A DNA stretch of 64,000 bases from Prevotella sp. Its GTDB lineage: Bacteria > Bacteroidota > Bacteroidia > Bacteroidales > Bacteroidaceae. Both the position numbers and the translations under genes were made by a program. The notes under the pieces are model-generated. The model saw only the letters and a program-made list of their open reading frames with translations, had not been told where the DNA came from and did not search any database. The stretch is from positions 29,473 through 93,472 of the forward strand of contig JAKVJW010000010.1 of the NCBI GenBank assembly GCA_022486815.1, read 5' to 3'. This document shows, piece by piece, positions 36,771-49,855 of this stretch. Positions within the stretch are counted from its first letter, which is position 1. Each line of letters begins with the position of its first letter.

Positions 36771-38885
36771 TTACAAAAGTTCTGAATGACCCTTGATCTC
36801 ATCAAGAACCGCCTTGGCGATACCTTTTGATACAGGAGCATGATGATCATACTCCATTGATGATGTAGCGCGACCAGAAGTAATCGTACGTAAAGCGGTC
36901 ACATAGCCAAACATTTCGGCAAGAGGAACCATAGCTTTAACGATACGGGCACCACTACGTGTCTCATCCATTCCCTGGACCATACCACGGCGCTTGTTCA
37001 AATCACCAATGACGTCACCCATATTCTCCTCAGGGGTAACAACCTCTACCTTCATGATCGGTTCCATCAAGACAGGGCCAGCCTTTGGGCACATCTCACG
37101 AAATGCCTGATGAGCTACCAACTCGAATGAAATCTGGTCAGAGTCTACAGGGTGGAAACTACCATCAGTCAAGGTAACCTTCAAACCAGTCATTGGGAAA
37201 CCACCAAGTATACCATTTCCAAGGCAATCCTGGAACCCCTTCTGAACAGAAGGAATAAATTCCTTAGGTACATTACCACCTTTAACCTGATTAACGAATT
37301 GCAAATCGCCTTCGGTATAGTCTTCATCCTTCGGGCCGATAGTAACCTCAATACAAGCGAACTTACCACGACCACCAGTTTGCTTCTTATAAGTCTGACG
37401 ATCCTGCACATCTCTTGTAATAGCCTCTTTGTAATTTACCTGAGGTTTTCCTTCAGTACATTCAACCTTAAACTCACGGCGAAGACGCTCTATAATAATA
37501 TCCAGATGCAATTCACCCATACCAGAGATAATGGTTTGTCCACTCTGCTCATCAGTATGTACGGTAAAAGTAGGATCTTCTTCAGCCAACTTAGCGAGTC
37601 CATTATCCATCTTAGCGACATCAGCCTGAGATTTAGGTTCAACAGCAACAGAAATCACAGGATCAGGGAATGTCATAGATTCCAGAACGATTGGATGTTT
37701 TTCATCACATAGAGTATCACCAGTATGGATATCCTTAAAGCCAACACCGGCGCCAATATCACCGGCATCGATAGACTCCATTGGTATCTCCTGCTTAGAA
37801 TTCATCTGGAACAGACGACTGATTCGTTCACGCTTTCCAGAACGGGGATTGAACACATAAGAGCCAGCAGCGACCTTACCTGAATAGACCCGGAAGAACA
37901 CCAAACGTCCCATAAAAGGATCAGTAGCGATCTTAAATGCTAGAGCTGAGAGTGGTTCAGAATCAGAAGGTTTACGATCTTCAGATTCACCACTTTCAGG
38001 ATTAACGCCTTTAATATTAAAGGTATCCAATGGAGAAGGCAAGAACATACATACATAATCCAGTAATGGTTGAACTCCCTTATTCTTATAAGAAGATCCC
38101 AAGCATACCGGACAGCATTCCAATTTGACAGTGCCCTTACGGATTGCTGCAACAAGCATCTCTTCAGGTACATCTTTACCATCAAGATAAAGCTCCATCA
38201 AAGCATCATCATAGTTAGAAGCAGCCTCAAGCAATTTATCCCGGTACTCATTAGCCTGATCGACCAAATCAGCAGGAATATCTTCTACATCATATTCAGC
38301 TCCTAAAGTTTCGTCATGCCACAGAATGGCTTTCATCTTAATCAAGTCAACTACTCCTAAGAAGTTTTCCTCTGCACCAATAGGAATCTGAAGAACAATT
38401 GGATTAGCTCCAAGAATTGTCTTCATCTGCTTAACGGTCTCAAAAAAGTCAGCTCCAGAGCGGTCCATCTTATTGACATAGCCAATTCTAGGGACATTAT
38501 ATTTATCAGCCTGACGCCAAACTGTTTCAGATTGAGGCTGAACACCATCAGCAGCAGAATAGGTAGCAATCGTACCATCAAGCACACGTAAGGACCGTTC
38601 AACCTCAGCAGTGAAGTCAACATGTCCCGGAGTATCAATCAAATTGATTTTATAATCATCACCTTCCCAGGTCCAATTACAGGTAGTTGCAGCAGAGGTA
38701 ATCGTAATGCCCCTCTCCTGCTCTTCAGCCATCCAGTCCATCACAGCTTCGCCATCATGAACCTCACCGATTTTATGAGTCTTACCTGTATAATAAAGGA
38801 TACGCTCTGACGTAGTAGTTTTACCAGCATCAATATGAGCCATGATACCAATATTTCGCGTCAAATGTAAATCACGGTTTGCCAT
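36771..38885 (-). CDS. fusA: Elongation factor G
   Basis: 704 residues, five domains. GTPase motifs AHIDAGKTT (15-23), DTPGHVDF and NKMD are present, followed by domains II-V (domain IV with the [15 protein letters not shown] region). Drives translocation. Between rpsG and rpsJ, as in the str operon but without a tuf copy at its end; tuf is at 52565. Confidence 0.98.
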   Translation of the reverse strand: MANRDLHLTRNIGIMAHIDAGKTTTSERILYYTGKTHKIGEVHDGEAVMDWMAEEQERGITITSAATTCNWTWEGDDYKINLIDTPGHVDFTAEVERSLRVLDGTIATYSAADGVQPQSETVWRQADKYNVPRIGYVNKMDRSGADFFETVKQMKTILGANPIVLQIPIGAEENFLGVVDLIKMKAILWHDETLGAEYDVEDIPADLVDQANEYRDKLLEAASNYDDALMELYLDGKDVPEEMLVAAIRKGTVKLECCPVCLGSSYKNKGVQPLLDYVCMFLPSPLDTFNIKGVNPESGESEDRKPSDSEPLSALAFKIATDPFMGRLVFFRVYSGKVAAGSYVFNPRSGKRERISRLFQMNSKQEIPMESIDAGDIGAGVGFKDIHTGDTLCDEKHPIVLESMTFPDPVISVAVEPKSQADVAKMDNGLAKLAEEDPTFTVHTDEQSGQTIISGMGELHLDIIIERLRREFKVECTEGKPQVNYKEAITRDVQDRQTYKKQTGGRGKFACIEVTIGPKDEDYTEGDLQFVNQVKGGNVPKEFIPSVQKGFQDCLGNGILGGFPMTGLKVTLTDGSFHPVDSDQISFELVAHQAFREMCPKAGPVLMEPIMKVEVVTPEENMGDVIGDLNKRRGMVQGMDETRSGARIVKAMVPLAEMFGYVTALRTITSGRATSSMEYDHHAPVSKGIAKAVLDEIKGHSELL

Positions 38886-38911
38886 TTTTCTTTTTACCTA
38901 TTTAAAGTGAA

Positions 38912-39391
38912 TTAGAATCTAAAATGTGCAAAGGCACGGTTAGCTTCAGCCATTCGATGAATATCTTCCTTACGCTTGTATGCTCCGCCTTGGGTATTGT
39001 AAGCATCAAGAATTTCCGCTGCAAGTTTTTCTGCCATAGACTTACCGCTACGCTTACGAGCGAAAATAATAAGATTTTTCATTGCGATGCTTTCCTTACG
39101 ATCAGGACGAATTTCAGTTGGTACCTGGAATGTAGCACCACCTACACGGCGGCTCGTCACTTCCACCTGAGGAGTAACGTTATCCAAAGCCTGTTTCCAG
39201 ATTTCCAAAGCAGATTTCTCTTCAGTTTTAGGAGCTTTCTCCTTAACTGTATCAAGTGCTTTGTAGAAGATCGCATAGGATACGTTCTTCTTACCATCAA
39301 ACATCAAATGGTTTACGAATTTTGAGACCTTCTGGTCATTGAAGACAGGATCCGGGAGGATGACTCTCTTCTTTGGTTTTGCTTTTCTCAT
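38912..39391 (-). CDS. rpsG: Ribosomal protein uS7
   Basis: 159 residues; [17 protein letters not shown] start, [16 protein letters not shown] and [23 protein letters not shown] end. Initiates assembly of the 30S head; in E. coli it represses the str operon by binding the rpsL-rpsG gap. The gap here is long (195 bases). Confidence 0.97.
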   Translation of the reverse strand: MRKAKPKKRVILPDPVFNDQKVSKFVNHLMFDGKKNVSYAIFYKALDTVKEKAPKTEEKSALEIWKQALDNVTPQVEVTSRRVGGATFQVPTEIRPDRKESIAMKNLIIFARKRSGKSMAEKLAAEILDAYNTQGGAYKRKEDIHRMAEANRAFAHFRF

Positions 39392-39586
39392 TATTTAATT
39401 AAAATATTATTCTGCGGAGGTTGCACTCTTATTCAGCTCTTCAACATTCACGCTTGAACATTTACTCAACCTATATAGTTTTTCTCCAGCAAAACGAATG
39501 ATAATTGTTTTTTCTTGGTAGTGCCTCAGGTTATCTGTCGATACGACTTCAAACCTTTGGCAATTAAACCGTTACGTCTATACAGC
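39392..39586 (-). other. Long rpsL-rpsG intergenic leader
   Basis: 195 bases without an open frame of note, within an operon whose other gaps are mostly under 60 bases. Its position matches the E. coli site where uS7 binds its own mRNA. I could not draw the known S7-binding fold from the sequence by eye. Confidence 0.4.
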
Positions 39587-39967
39587 TTACTTCTTAGCCT
39601 TCGGACGTTTTGCCCCATACTTTGAGCGGCGTTGAGTACGGTTAGCCACACCAGCCGTATCAAGTGTACCACGAACGATATGGTAACGTACACCTGGAAG
39701 GTCCTTCACACGACCACCTCTTACGAGAACAATACTATGTTCCTGCAAGTTATGACCTTCCCCAGGAATATAAGAGTTGACCTCTTTTTGGTTGGTCAGA
39801 CGCACACGGGCGACTTTACGCATTGCAGAATTAGGCTTCTTTGGAGTAGTTGTGTAGACACGGACACACACACCACGGCGCTGAGGGCAATTGTCCAAAG
39901 CCGGTGACTTACTCTTATCTACTGTCACCTTTCTGCCTTTTCTTACTAACTGTGAAATAGTAGGCAT
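39587..39967 (-). CDS. rpsL: Ribosomal protein uS12
   Basis: 126 residues. Decoding-centre motifs [13 protein letters not shown] and [14 protein letters not shown] carry the wild-type lysines at the positions changed in streptomycin-resistant E. coli (K43, K88), so no target-site resistance is visible. First gene of the leftward str-S10-spc-alpha run. Confidence 0.97.
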   Translation of the reverse strand: MPTISQLVRKGRKVTVDKSKSPALDNCPQRRGVCVRVYTTTPKKPNSAMRKVARVRLTNQKEVNSYIPGEGHNLQEHSIVLVRGGRVKDLPGVRYHIVRGTLDTAGVANRTQRRSKYGAKRPKAKK

Positions 39968-40325
39968 AATTAATTTTTATTTATATATTATTTTATTTAT
40001 TATCAGTTTGTTATAGGGCATAACTAAAGTTTGCCCACATGAAGCCATTTCGGGCTGCAAAGGTACGAATAATCTTTGATAATACCTAATTTCTTGAGTT
40101 TTACACAAGTATTTGTATTATCTAATTATAGATATATGTGTTATATTAACTTATTTTATATTTCAAAAATATCAACACTAGCTAAGATCTTCAAAAATTT
40201 ATTCAGACAAAATCATTACAAACAACAATTCGAACAGCACTTGTATAAACAAATAGATGGGGCCAGATAAAAGTGGAATCTAAAAAATCGTAAAAATGAA
40301 ATGTTTATCACACAACAAACAAAAA
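39968..40325. other. Upstream region of the str operon
   Basis: Holds the str-operon promoter element (40058-40065) and a leader of about 85 bases. From 40080 to 40320 it is AT-rich with no convincing gene; a 64-codon plus-strand frame there has no family features. Confidence 0.55.
40058..40065 (-). promoter_or_regulatory. rpsL (str operon) promoter, -7 element
   Basis: Minus-strand TACCTTTG, fits TAnnTTTG, 91 bases before the rpsL ATG. There is no matching TTTG at 20 bp. Confidence 0.6.
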
Positions 40326-40358
40326 ATCCCGTAGGCCTCTAGCAGCTGCGGGATAAAT
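40326..40358 (-). terminator. Terminator of the DUF3467 gene
   Basis: ATCCCG...CGGGAT hairpin with an AGGCCTCTAGCAGCT-type loop, followed on the minus strand by six T. It lies 19 bases after the DUF3467 stop. Confidence 0.8.
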
Positions 40359-40372
40359 TATTTTCAAGATCT

Positions 40373-40693
40373 TCAGGCCTCTCCCCTTCCTGAACCGAAA
40401 GGAGCTATCGTACGAGGAGCTTGATTAGGAATTTCAATTTTACCAAATTGACGTTCATAATTAAGGATATTCTCCTGAAGAGCTTGTAAAAGGCGTTTGG
40501 CATGTTCAGGGGCAAGAATAACACGACTCCTGACCTGTGCTTTAGGAACACCTGGCATTATACGAGCGAAGTCTAGCACGAAATCACTGCTAGAATGAGT
40601 AATAATAGCAAAATTTGCATACTCGCCTTGTGCAATTTCCGGGCGAAGTTCAATTTGCAACTGTCCATTTTGACTTTGATTATTATCTGCCAT
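40373..40693 (-). CDS. DUF3467-family protein
   Basis: 106 residues. The core EIAQGEYANFAIITHSSSDFVLDFARIMPG and the RVILAPEHAKRLLQALQENILNYE segment match DUF3467, a small family found in many bacteria and of unknown function. It sits between rpoC and rpsL in the same direction, with terminators on both sides, so it is probably its own transcript. Its place between two essential operons is conserved in Bacteroides (from memory; not checked). Confidence 0.85.
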   Translation of the reverse strand: MADNNQSQNGQLQIELRPEIAQGEYANFAIITHSSSDFVLDFARIMPGVPKAQVRSRVILAPEHAKRLLQALQENILNYERQFGKIEIPNQAPRTIAPFGSGRGEA

Positions 40694-40948
40694 AACATTA
40701 ATGAGTTAAAGATTTATCAATTAACTAATCCATCTATTTTGTAACATCTCAATTTCAGTATTTAGAAATACTCCTAAAATTGATTTATATTACAAACCGG
40801 AACCGCGTTTTTCTACCATAAAAGATAAGGTTATTACCCAAAGGACAACTGAGCCATAAAAAGAATGGCTATACTTAAGCCAGCTAAATGTCTGATCATC
40901 TATAATATAAAGTCATTAAAGATTTCCATCAGATCAAACATAAAGAAA

Positions 40949-40982
40949 AAAGACCGTGACATTTATTCACGGTCTTTTCTCA
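40949..40982 (-). terminator. rpoBC terminator
   Basis: An 11-bp perfect stem AAAGACCGTGA / TCACGGTCTTT, 7-base loop, T-rich tail on the minus strand, directly after the rpoC stop. Confidence 0.93.
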
Positions 40983-40986
40983 TTTA

Positions 40987-43900
40987 TTATTTTGAAACGA
41001 CATCCTGGTCAGTAAAATCAAGAACATTCTTCTTGTTTGCTTCCATTCTTTCATATTCTTCCTTAGATCCGACAACCAATTTATTCCATTGACGCAATCC
41101 AGTACCAGCAGGAATCAAATGTCCACAAATCACATTTTCCTTCATGCCTTCGAGATTATCTGTTTTGCCACGGATTGCTGCTTCATTAAGCACCTTTGTA
41201 GTCTCCTGGAAAGATGCTGCACTCATAAAGCTCTTCGTACCCAAAGCTGCACGAGTAATACCCTGCAGAATCTGTGTAGAAGTAGCTGCGACCGCATCAC
41301 GGACTTGAACGACATTCAGATCTTTTCGCTTAAGAATTGAATTTTCATCACGCAATTTACGAGCTGTAATAATCTGTCCAGCTTTAAAATTCTCTGAATC
41401 ACCTGCATCAGTTACAACTTTCTTACCCCAGATACGGTCATTCTCATCAGCAAAATCAAGTTTGTCAACAAGCTCCTGTTCCAAGAAAATCGTATCACCA
41501 GAATCATCAATACGAACTTTTCGCATCATCTGACGGACAATAATTTCAAAGTGCTTATCATTAATTTTCACACCCTGCAAACGATAAACATTCTGTACTT
41601 CGTTCACGATATATTCCTGAACAGCCGTTGGTCCCATGACAGCCAAGATATCACTTGGAGTAATCTGGCCATCAGAAAGCGGCGTTCCAGCGCGCACAGC
41701 ATCATGTTCCTGAACCAGAATTTGCTTACTCAAGCTAACCATATATTTCTTCTGTTCGCCACTCTTAGAAGTAACTATGATCTCACGGTTGCCACGTTTG
41801 ACCTTACCCATGGTAACTTCACCATCAATCTCACTCACTACAGCAGGATTTGACGGATTACGGGCCTCAAAAAGTTCTGTAACACGAGGCAAACCACCAG
41901 TGATATCACCAGCCCCACCTACGGCACGAGGTATCTTGACAAGTGTAGTACCAGTAGAAATAGTCTGACCATCCTCTACGGCAATATGTCCCCCCACAGG
42001 GAAATTATAAGTAGCCAATATCTTTCCGTTAGCACCGACTACATCCATGGTTGGAACTTTACTCTTATCCTTCGAATCAGTAATGATACGATCAGTCATT
42101 CCCGTCGTTTCATCGGTTTCACCACGATAAGTAATACCTTCGATAACATCATGAAACTTCAGCGTACCTGCATATTCACTGACTATGACAGCATTGAATG
42201 GATCCCACTTGGCAATCTTGTCACCTTTCTTTACCACATCACCATCCTTAAAGTATAAGGATGAACCATAAGGAACATTAAGAGTAGAAAGCGAAATATT
42301 AGTATTCGGATCAATAAACTGAACTTCAGCAAGACGGCTGACAACCATCAAGCATTTCACGTCCTTGCCATCTTCGCCTTCTTCCATAAACGGAACTGTA
42401 CGAAGTTCTTCAAACTCCAGTTTACTATCATTTTTTGCTCTAATACTAGCATTAGCAGCCGCATTACCTGCGACACCACCAGCATGGAAAGTTCTTAACG
42501 TCAACTGTGTTCCTGGCTCGCCGATTGCCTGTGCAGCAATTACGCCAACAGCTTCACCTAACTGTACCATACGGCCTGTGGCCAAATTTCGACCATAGCA
42601 TTTTGCACAAACGCCATGTTTGCTTTCGCAAGTCAAAACTGAACGAATCTCAACGCTTTCAATAGGACTATCTTCAATGGCCTGAGCCTTTTCCTCTGTG
42701 ATTTCATCACCTGCGGCTACAATCGTTTTACCTGTTGTGGGATTAACAACATCGTGAACAGACACACGTCCCAAGATACGCTCATACAGAGAAGATACTA
42801 TTTCATCACCATCTTTTAAAGCTGTACAAACCAGTCCACGAAGTGTACCACAGTCTTCTTCTGTAATGATAACATCATGGGAAACATCTACCAGACGACG
42901 AGTAAGATATCCGGCATCAGCCGTCTTCATAGCAGTATCAGCCAAACCCTTACGAGCACCATGAGAAGCAATGAAATACTCTTGTACTGACATACCTTCC
43001 TTGAAGTTAGACAGAATAGGATTTTCAATAATTTGATTTCCACCTGCTCCAGCTTTCTGAGGTTTAGCCATCAGTCCACGCATACCTGCCAACTGAGCAA
43101 TCTGGTCTGCAGAACCACGAGCACCGGAATCCAACATCATAAATACGGCATTAAATCCCTGATCAGCCTCGGTCATATGCTTCATCACAGACCTCTTCAG
43201 ATTACTATTCACATGAGTCCAAGCATCAATAACCTGATTATAACGCTCCTTATCAGTGATTAAACCCGTATCATAGTTCATCGTAATATTATCCACTTCA
43301 TCCTGGCCCTTCTTCACTATCTCAGCCTTTTCAGATGGAACAATAATATCGTCAAGATTAAAGGATAAACCAGCTACATAAGACATGTGATAACCCAGGC
43401 TCTTAATACCGTCCAGGAAAGTACATGCACGAGCCATACCTACAGAATGAATAACGTTGGCAATAATACCACGAAGGGATTTCTTTGAAATAACATCATT
43501 GAAGTAGCCCACTTCATCAGGAATAATCTGATTAACGATCACACGCCCTACAGACGTTTCTCGCATGATCTTTTGTATTTTACCGTCTACCAGATCCTTC
43601 ACCACTACTTTCACCTTCGCATGTAGATCGCACTTATGGTCATGACTTGCAATGATAGCCTCCTCAGGACCATAGAATGTCAATCCTTCACCCAAAGCAC
43701 CCGGACGATACTTGGTAATATAATACAAACCAAGTACCATATCCTGCGTCGGAACAGTAGTTGGAGCACCATTGGCAGGATTCAAGATATTATGGCTTTG
43801 AAGCATCAGAATCTGAGATTCCAATACTGCCTCATTACTAAGAGGAAGATGGACTGCCATTTGATCACCATCAAAATCTGCATTAAACGGTGTACATGCC

Positions 43901-45321
43901 AATGGATGTAACTGGATAGCTTCGCCTTCAATCAAAATCGGCTGGAAAGCCTCAATACTCAGACGGTGCAACGTAGGAGCACGGTTCAACAATACTGGAT
44001 GGCCTTTCATTACACTTTCCAGAATATCCCAGATCACCGGTTCACGACGATCTACAATCCTTTTAGCGCTCTTCACCGTCTTGACTATTCCCCGTTCAAT
44101 CAACTTACGAATAATAAACGGCTTATAGAGTTCAGCTGCCATTAACTTTGGCAAACCACACTCTCCCATTTTCAATTCAGGACCGACAACGATCACAGAA
44201 CGAGCAGAATAGTCAACACGTTTACCGAGCAAATTCTGACGGAAACGTCCCTGTTTACCCTTCAGAGAGTCTGAAAGAGACTTTAGCGGGCGATTACTTT
44301 CACTCTTTACCGCAGAACTTTTACGAGAGTTGTCAAACAAACTATCAACAGCCTCTTGAAGCATACGCTTTTCATTTCTCAAGATCACCTCTGGAGCCTT
44401 GATTTCGACAAGCCTTTTCAGACGGTTATTACGAATGATAACGCGTCGATAAAGATCATTCAAGTCGGATGTAGCAAAGCGACCACCATCTAATGGCACC
44501 AATGGTCTGAGATCAGGTGGAATGACAGGAATAATCTTCATGATCATCCACTCAGGTTTGTTAACGCCTTCACTAGAACGGAAAGATTCAACAACCTGCA
44601 AGCGTTTCAAGGCTTCTGTCCTCCGTTGTTGACTGGAATCATTATTAGCCTGATCACGTAATTGATAGGAAAGAGCATCAAGATCTATAACATGCAAGAG
44701 GTCATAGATTGCCTCTGCTCCCATCTTAGCGACAAATTTGTTTGGATCAGAATCCTCAAGACGATCATTATTTTGATCGATCTGATTATCTACAATATCA
44801 ATGTATTCATCTTCTGTAAGCAAATCCATCTTATGAGAGCCGTTGATTTCAATATCATCAGCATCCTTCTTACCAGCCAAAGTACCTGGCTGAATAACAA
44901 TATACTTCTCATAATAAACAACAGCTTCCAGTTTCTTCGTAGGCAGCCCCAGAAGATAACCTATCTTATTAGGAAGTGAACGAAAATACCAGATATGAGC
45001 GACAGGGACAACCAGTTCGATATGTCCACAACGTTCACGACGTACCTTTTTTTCTGTTACCTCCACGCCGCAGCGATCACAGACAATACCCTTATAACGT
45101 ATACGCTTATACTTACCACAGGCGCATTCATAATCCTTTGTAGGACCAAAAATACGCTCACAGAACAGTCCATCGCGCTCCGGCTTATAGGTACGATAAT
45201 TTATGGTTTCCGGTTTGGTTACCTCACCATAAGAATTTTCAAGTATCTCCTCCGGAGAGGCGAGACTAATCGTAATTTTCGAGAAATTATTCTTTACCTT
45301 TGTATCTTTTTTAAAAGCCAT
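40987..45321 (-). CDS. rpoC: RNA polymerase beta' subunit
   Basis: 1444 residues. The N-terminal zinc site ([20 protein letters not shown]), the catalytic Mg motif [15 protein letters not shown], the trigger-loop region and the second zinc site ([11 protein letters not shown]) are all present. Length is typical for Bacteroidetes. Follows rpoB by 25 bases. Confidence 0.99.
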   Translation of the reverse strand: MAFKKDTKVKNNFSKITISLASPEEILENSYGEVTKPETINYRTYKPERDGLFCERIFGPTKDYECACGKYKRIRYKGIVCDRCGVEVTEKKVRRERCGHIELVVPVAHIWYFRSLPNKIGYLLGLPTKKLEAVVYYEKYIVIQPGTLAGKKDADDIEINGSHKMDLLTEDEYIDIVDNQIDQNNDRLEDSDPNKFVAKMGAEAIYDLLHVIDLDALSYQLRDQANNDSSQQRRTEALKRLQVVESFRSSEGVNKPEWMIMKIIPVIPPDLRPLVPLDGGRFATSDLNDLYRRVIIRNNRLKRLVEIKAPEVILRNEKRMLQEAVDSLFDNSRKSSAVKSESNRPLKSLSDSLKGKQGRFRQNLLGKRVDYSARSVIVVGPELKMGECGLPKLMAAELYKPFIIRKLIERGIVKTVKSAKRIVDRREPVIWDILESVMKGHPVLLNRAPTLHRLSIEAFQPILIEGEAIQLHPLACTPFNADFDGDQMAVHLPLSNEAVLESQILMLQSHNILNPANGAPTTVPTQDMVLGLYYITKYRPGALGEGLTFYGPEEAIIASHDHKCDLHAKVKVVVKDLVDGKIQKIMRETSVGRVIVNQIIPDEVGYFNDVISKKSLRGIIANVIHSVGMARACTFLDGIKSLGYHMSYVAGLSFNLDDIIVPSEKAEIVKKGQDEVDNITMNYDTGLITDKERYNQVIDAWTHVNSNLKRSVMKHMTEADQGFNAVFMMLDSGARGSADQIAQLAGMRGLMAKPQKAGAGGNQIIENPILSNFKEGMSVQEYFIASHGARKGLADTAMKTADAGYLTRRLVDVSHDVIITEEDCGTLRGLVCTALKDGDEIVSSLYERILGRVSVHDVVNPTTGKTIVAAGDEITEEKAQAIEDSPIESVEIRSVLTCESKHGVCAKCYGRNLATGRMVQLGEAVGVIAAQAIGEPGTQLTLRTFHAGGVAGNAAANASIRAKNDSKLEFEELRTVPFMEEGEDGKDVKCLMVVSRLAEVQFIDPNTNISLSTLNVPYGSSLYFKDGDVVKKGDKIAKWDPFNAVIVSEYAGTLKFHDVIEGITYRGETDETTGMTDRIITDSKDKSKVPTMDVVGANGKILATYNFPVGGHIAVEDGQTISTGTTLVKIPRAVGGAGDITGGLPRVTELFEARNPSNPAVVSEIDGEVTMGKVKRGNREIIVTSKSGEQKKYMVSLSKQILVQEHDAVRAGTPLSDGQITPSDILAVMGPTAVQEYIVNEVQNVYRLQGVKINDKHFEIIVRQMMRKVRIDDSGDTIFLEQELVDKLDFADENDRIWGKKVVTDAGDSENFKAGQIITARKLRDENSILKRKDLNVVQVRDAVAATSTQILQGITRAALGTKSFMSAASFQETTKVLNEAAIRGKTDNLEGMKENVICGHLIPAGTGLRQWNKLVVGSKEEYERMEANKKNVLDFTDQDVVSK

Positions 45322-45346
45322 ATTTACTTTCTGTTAAGGGATTGTA

Positions 45347-48300
45347 CTATTCAAGTTTGATACTCAGTCCAAGACCACGGAGTTCATGAATCAACACATT
45401 CAGAGATTCAGGGATACCCGGTGTCGGCATCGGATCGCCCTTGACAATTGCTTCGTATGCTTTACTACGACCTATTACATCATCACTCTTGATAGTCAGC
45501 ATTTCCTGAAGTGTATGAGCAGCGCCAAAACCTTCTAGCGCCCATACTTCCATTTCACCAAAACGCTGGCCTCCAAACTGTGCTTTACCACCAAGTGGCT
45601 GTTGAGTAATTAAGCTATACGGACCTATAGAACGGGCATGCATCTTATCCTCTACCATATGTCCTAACTTTAAGAAGTAGGTTATACCAATGGTAGCAGG
45701 CTGATCAAACCGTTCACCTGTCTCACCGTCATAAATAAAAGTTGAACACAGACGTGGCAGTCCTGCTTTATCAGTCCACTCAGAAAGATCATCCAACTTC
45801 GCACCATCAAATATAGGGGTAGCGAATTTCAGGCCCAATTCTTTTCCTGCAGCACCGAGAATGGCCTCAAAGATCTGTCCAAGATTCATACGAGATGGCA
45901 CACCCATTGGGTTCAATACCAAATCTACAGGACGACCGTCAGCAAGGAATGGCATATCTTCTGTCCGTACGATCTTGGAGACAATACCTTTATTACCATG
46001 TCGTCCAGCAAGTTTATCACCTACTTGAATCTTACGTTTTTTAGCCACATAAACCTTGGCCATCTGCAACACACCGGCAGGAAGTTCATCACCAATTGTG
46101 ATAGCAAACTTACGGCGTTTCATCTCCGCATCAAGTTGTTTGAATTTCCGCAGATAGTTCATGATGAGCCTCTGAATCAACTTGTTCGTATGATCATCTT
46201 CCGTCCAGTCATTACTCTGAATACCATCATATTCTATATTAGCCAATGCAGCCGTTGTAAACTTACTGCCTCTGGTAATAATCTCAGCATCGGTATAATC
46301 CTTAACACCTTGAGAAGTCTTACCATTTGTCAAAGTCAGCAACTTATCAACCAGAATATCTTTCAAATCCTTGTCTTTCTGTTCAAACTCCTCATCTATT
46401 TTAGCAAGAGTAGCTTTATCTTGTTTCTTAGACTCACGAGTTTTAACAGCACGGGAGAACAATTTCTTATCAATGACAACACCACTCAAAGAAGGATTAG
46501 CCTTTAATGAAGAATCTTTCACATCACCGGCTTTATCTCCAAAAATGGCACGCAGAAGTTTTTCCTCTGGTGAAGGATCACTCTCACCCTTAGGAGAAAT
46601 CTTCCCAATTAGGATATCCCCTGGTTCGACACGGGCACCAACCCGAATAACACCATTATCATCAAGATCCTTAGTTGCTTCTTCGCTGACATTAGGAATG
46701 TCACTAGTAAATTCCTCAACTCCACGTTTCGTCTCACGTACATCAAGAGAATATTCATCTACATGAACAGAAGTGAGAATATCCTCACGAACCATACGTT
46801 CAGAAATAACTACGGCATCCTCATAATTATAACCTTTCCAAGGCACATAGGCCACCAACAGGTTACGTCCAAGAGCCAGTTCACCATGATCAGTTGCATA
46901 TCCTTCCGTCAGAATATCACCTTTCTTGACACGTTGTCCTTTACTGCAAATTGGAAGAAGGTCAATGGTCATATTCTGATTAGTACGACGGAACTTCGGA
47001 ATACGATACTCTTTTAATGCCGGTTCAAAACTGACAAATTCATCTTCTTCCGTTCTATCATACAAAATACGGATGAGTGTAGCATCTACATATTCTACGA
47101 CACCATCACCCTCAGCGGCAATCTGTGTACGACTATCTTCGCAAACTTTCTTTTCCAGTCCCGTACCGACAATAGGAGCTTCATTATGAAGTAGTGGCAC
47201 TGCCTGACGCATCATATTACATCCCATCAGAGCTCGGTGTCCGTCATCATGTTCCAAGAAAGGTATCAAACCGGCAGATACAGAAGCTATCTGCTGTGGA
47301 GAAACATCCATGAGATTGACTTCTTCAGGAGATACGACCGGAAAATCTGCAGCCTGACGAGTATGAACGGTCTTATTCGAGAATGTACCATCTTCATTCA
47401 TAGGAGCATTGCCCTGAGCGATCAATTTACCCTCTTCTTCCTCAGCCGTAAGGAATTCGACATGGTTGTTATCCATATCTACCTTACCATTATTTACACG
47501 GCGATAAGGAGTCTCAATAAATCCGAGATCATTGATTGTTGCATACACGCAAAGTGAAGAAATCAGACCGATGTTTGGTCCTTCAGGAGACTCAATAGGG
47601 CACAAGCGGCCATAATGAGTATAGTGTACATCACGAACTTCAAATCCTGCTCGATCACGAGACAAACCTCCAGGACCTAAAGCAGACAAACGACGTTTAT
47701 GAGTAACTTCTGCCAACGGATTGGTCTGATCCATAAACTGACTCAGCGGGTTTGTTCCGAAGAAAGAGTTGATAACGCTGGAGATCGTCTTTGCATTAAT
47801 CAGGTCAGTAGGAGTAAACACCTCATTGTCGCGGACATTCATACGTTCCCGAATTGTCCGACTCATTCTGGCCAAACCGATAGAGAACTGATTTGCCAAT
47901 TGCTCACCGACAGTGCGTACTCGACGATTGGAAAGGTGATCGATGTCATCAACAGTAGCATTAGAGTTGATCAACTGAATCAGATATTTAATAATCTCTA
48001 TAATATCTTCCTTAGTCAGGACCCTTGTATTCATATCAATATTCAGACCTAACTTCTTATTGATTCGATAACGTCCAACCTCTCCAAGATCATAACGTTT
48101 ATCAGAAAAGAACAGGTTCTGAAACACCTCTCGAGCACTAGCATCATCTGCAGGATCTGCATTACGCAACTGACGATAGATATAATTCACTGCTTCCTTT
48201 TCAGAATTACAAGGATCTTTTGCCAGTGTATTAAAGATAATTGCAAATTTATTAGCCGCTTCTTCATCCTTATGCAATAAAATCGTAGAAGTACCAGAAT

Positions 48301-49156
48301 CGAGAATCTCCTGAATATTATCTTCAGTTAATTCCGTTTCACGCTCCATGATGACTTCATTACGCTCGATAGAAACAACTTCGCCAGTATCCTCATCAAC
48401 AAAATCCTCATTCCAGCTTTTCAGTACACGAGCAGCTAATTTCCGGCCAATAGAAGCCTTCATATTCTTTTTATTTACCTTAACCTCCTCAGCTAGGTCA
48501 AAAATCTGAAGGATATCCTTATCCATTTCGTAACCAATAGCACGAAGCAGAGTTGTAACAGGCAACTTCTTTTTACGATCGATATAAGCATACATTACAT
48601 TATTAATGTCTGTAGCAAATTCAATCCAACTACCCTTAAAAGGAATAATACGAGCAGAATAAAGAACCGTTCCATTAGCATGAACACCCTGACTAAAGAA
48701 GACACCAGGAGAACGGTGCAACTGAGCCACAACGACACGTTCAGCACCATTAATAACAAAGGTTCCATTTGGAGTCATGTAAGGTATTGTTCCCAAAAAG
48801 ACATCCTGTATGAATGTACCGAAATCCTCGTGGTCAGGATCTGTACAGTATAGTTTCAACTTAGCCTTTAAAGGTACACTATAGGTCAATCCACGTTCAA
48901 GACATTCCTCAATGGAATAGCGAGGTGGATCAATATAGTAATCCAAGAACTCAAGAACGAAGTTATTTCGAGTATCGGTGATAGGGAAGTTCTCTTGGAA
49001 AACCTTATACAAGCCGTCATTCTTACGTTCCTCAGGCGGAGTATCCAGCTGCAAGAAGTCTTTGAAAGACTTTAACTGCACATCCAAAAAATCCGATAGC
49101 GGATATGGATTCTGAACCTTAGCAAAATTAATTCTATTATCTACGGTTTTTGTCAT
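45347..49156 (-). CDS. rpoB: RNA polymerase beta subunit
   Basis: 1269 residues. The rifampicin pocket ([28 protein letters not shown]) shows the sensitive residues at the positions matching E. coli Q513, D516, H526 and S531. The C-terminal [25 protein letters not shown] is intact. In front lies a 277-base gap with a partial terminator after rplL. Confidence 0.99.
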   Translation of the reverse strand: MTKTVDNRINFAKVQNPYPLSDFLDVQLKSFKDFLQLDTPPEERKNDGLYKVFQENFPITDTRNNFVLEFLDYYIDPPRYSIEECLERGLTYSVPLKAKLKLYCTDPDHEDFGTFIQDVFLGTIPYMTPNGTFVINGAERVVVAQLHRSPGVFFSQGVHANGTVLYSARIIPFKGSWIEFATDINNVMYAYIDRKKKLPVTTLLRAIGYEMDKDILQIFDLAEEVKVNKKNMKASIGRKLAARVLKSWNEDFVDEDTGEVVSIERNEVIMERETELTEDNIQEILDSGTSTILLHKDEEAANKFAIIFNTLAKDPCNSEKEAVNYIYRQLRNADPADDASAREVFQNLFFSDKRYDLGEVGRYRINKKLGLNIDMNTRVLTKEDIIEIIKYLIQLINSNATVDDIDHLSNRRVRTVGEQLANQFSIGLARMSRTIRERMNVRDNEVFTPTDLINAKTISSVINSFFGTNPLSQFMDQTNPLAEVTHKRRLSALGPGGLSRDRAGFEVRDVHYTHYGRLCPIESPEGPNIGLISSLCVYATINDLGFIETPYRRVNNGKVDMDNNHVEFLTAEEEEGKLIAQGNAPMNEDGTFSNKTVHTRQAADFPVVSPEEVNLMDVSPQQIASVSAGLIPFLEHDDGHRALMGCNMMRQAVPLLHNEAPIVGTGLEKKVCEDSRTQIAAEGDGVVEYVDATLIRILYDRTEEDEFVSFEPALKEYRIPKFRRTNQNMTIDLLPICSKGQRVKKGDILTEGYATDHGELALGRNLLVAYVPWKGYNYEDAVVISERMVREDILTSVHVDEYSLDVRETKRGVEEFTSDIPNVSEEATKDLDDNGVIRVGARVEPGDILIGKISPKGESDPSPEEKLLRAIFGDKAGDVKDSSLKANPSLSGVVIDKKLFSRAVKTRESKKQDKATLAKIDEEFEQKDKDLKDILVDKLLTLTNGKTSQGVKDYTDAEIITRGSKFTTAALANIEYDGIQSNDWTEDDHTNKLIQRLIMNYLRKFKQLDAEMKRRKFAITIGDELPAGVLQMAKVYVAKKRKIQVGDKLAGRHGNKGIVSKIVRTEDMPFLADGRPVDLVLNPMGVPSRMNLGQIFEAILGAAGKELGLKFATPIFDGAKLDDLSEWTDKAGLPRLCSTFIYDGETGERFDQPATIGITYFLKLGHMVEDKMHARSIGPYSLITQQPLGGKAQFGGQRFGEMEVWALEGFGAAHTLQEMLTIKSDDVIGRSKAYEAIVKGDPMPTPGIPESLNVLIHELRGLGLSIKLE

Positions 49157-49336
49157 CAGAAGAAATAAAACAGTGTTATCTAATTCAATCTTTAATCAAT
49201 CATCATTATCATATTCTCATCTCCTGCACAATTTTGCGACTTTCAGTAAATTAGAATAATCAAACAAAGATCAATGTCTCAAGGTTTTTATTCTTACGAT
49301 CTTAAATGATCATTGAATAATATCTATAAAAGACAC

Positions 49337-49379
49337 AAAAAGGTTAGGACTCACCTACTTAGTAAATCCTAACCCCATT
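49337..49379 (-). terminator. Attenuator-like hairpin between rplL and rpoB
   Basis: On the minus strand GGTTAGGA pairs with TCCTAACC around a 17-base loop and is followed by TTTTTG. The same kind of partial terminator between rplJL and rpoBC lets E. coli make more L7/L12 than polymerase. The rest of the 49157-49433 gap holds no gene I can see. Confidence 0.7.
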
Positions 49380-49433
49380 TTTTCGAGAAGAGAAAAGCAG
49401 GGAAAACCTGATTTTCAAATTCCAAGACTCAAT

Positions 49434-49808
49434 TTACTTGAGTTCTACTTTGGCACCTTCAGCTTCAATTGTCTTTTTCAGATTCTCAGCCTCATCTTTA
49501 GCCATGCCTTCTTTCAGTTTGCAAGGAGCACCATCAACAAGATCCTTAGCTTCCTTCAAACCTAATCCACAAGCTTCCTTAACTGCCTTAACGACCTTCA
49601 GTTTAGCAGAACCAACATCAGTCAGAACAACATCAAAACTAGTCTTTTCTGCAGCAGGAGCTGCACCAGCAGCTGGTCCTGCAGCTACAGCTACAGCGGC
49701 TGCAGCAGGCTCAATTCCATAATCGTCCTTCAGGACCTTTGCCAACTCATTAACATCTTTAACAGTAAGATTTACTAACTCTTCTGCAATAGCTTTTACG
49801 TCTGCCAT
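49434..49808 (-). CDS. rplL: Ribosomal protein bL12 (L7/L12)
   Basis: 124 residues: helical dimerisation N-terminus, Ala/Pro-rich hinge (about 35-52), and a C-terminal factor-binding domain ([42 protein letters not shown]). Recruits translation GTPases. Confidence 0.98.
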   Translation of the reverse strand: MADVKAIAEELVNLTVKDVNELAKVLKDDYGIEPAAAAVAVAAGPAAGAAPAAEKTSFDVVLTDVGSAKLKVVKAVKEACGLGLKEAKDLVDGAPCKLKEGMAKDEAENLKKTIEAEGAKVELK

Positions 49809-49855
49809 TTTATTTAAATTTTAATTTTGTTTATACTTTTATTAATGACATTATT

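Noticed and set aside
39587..39967. Streptomycin resistance change in rpsL
   Set aside because: Both key lysines are present.
46000..48000. Rifampicin resistance changes in rpoB
   Set aside because: Residues at the main pocket positions are those of sensitive polymerases.
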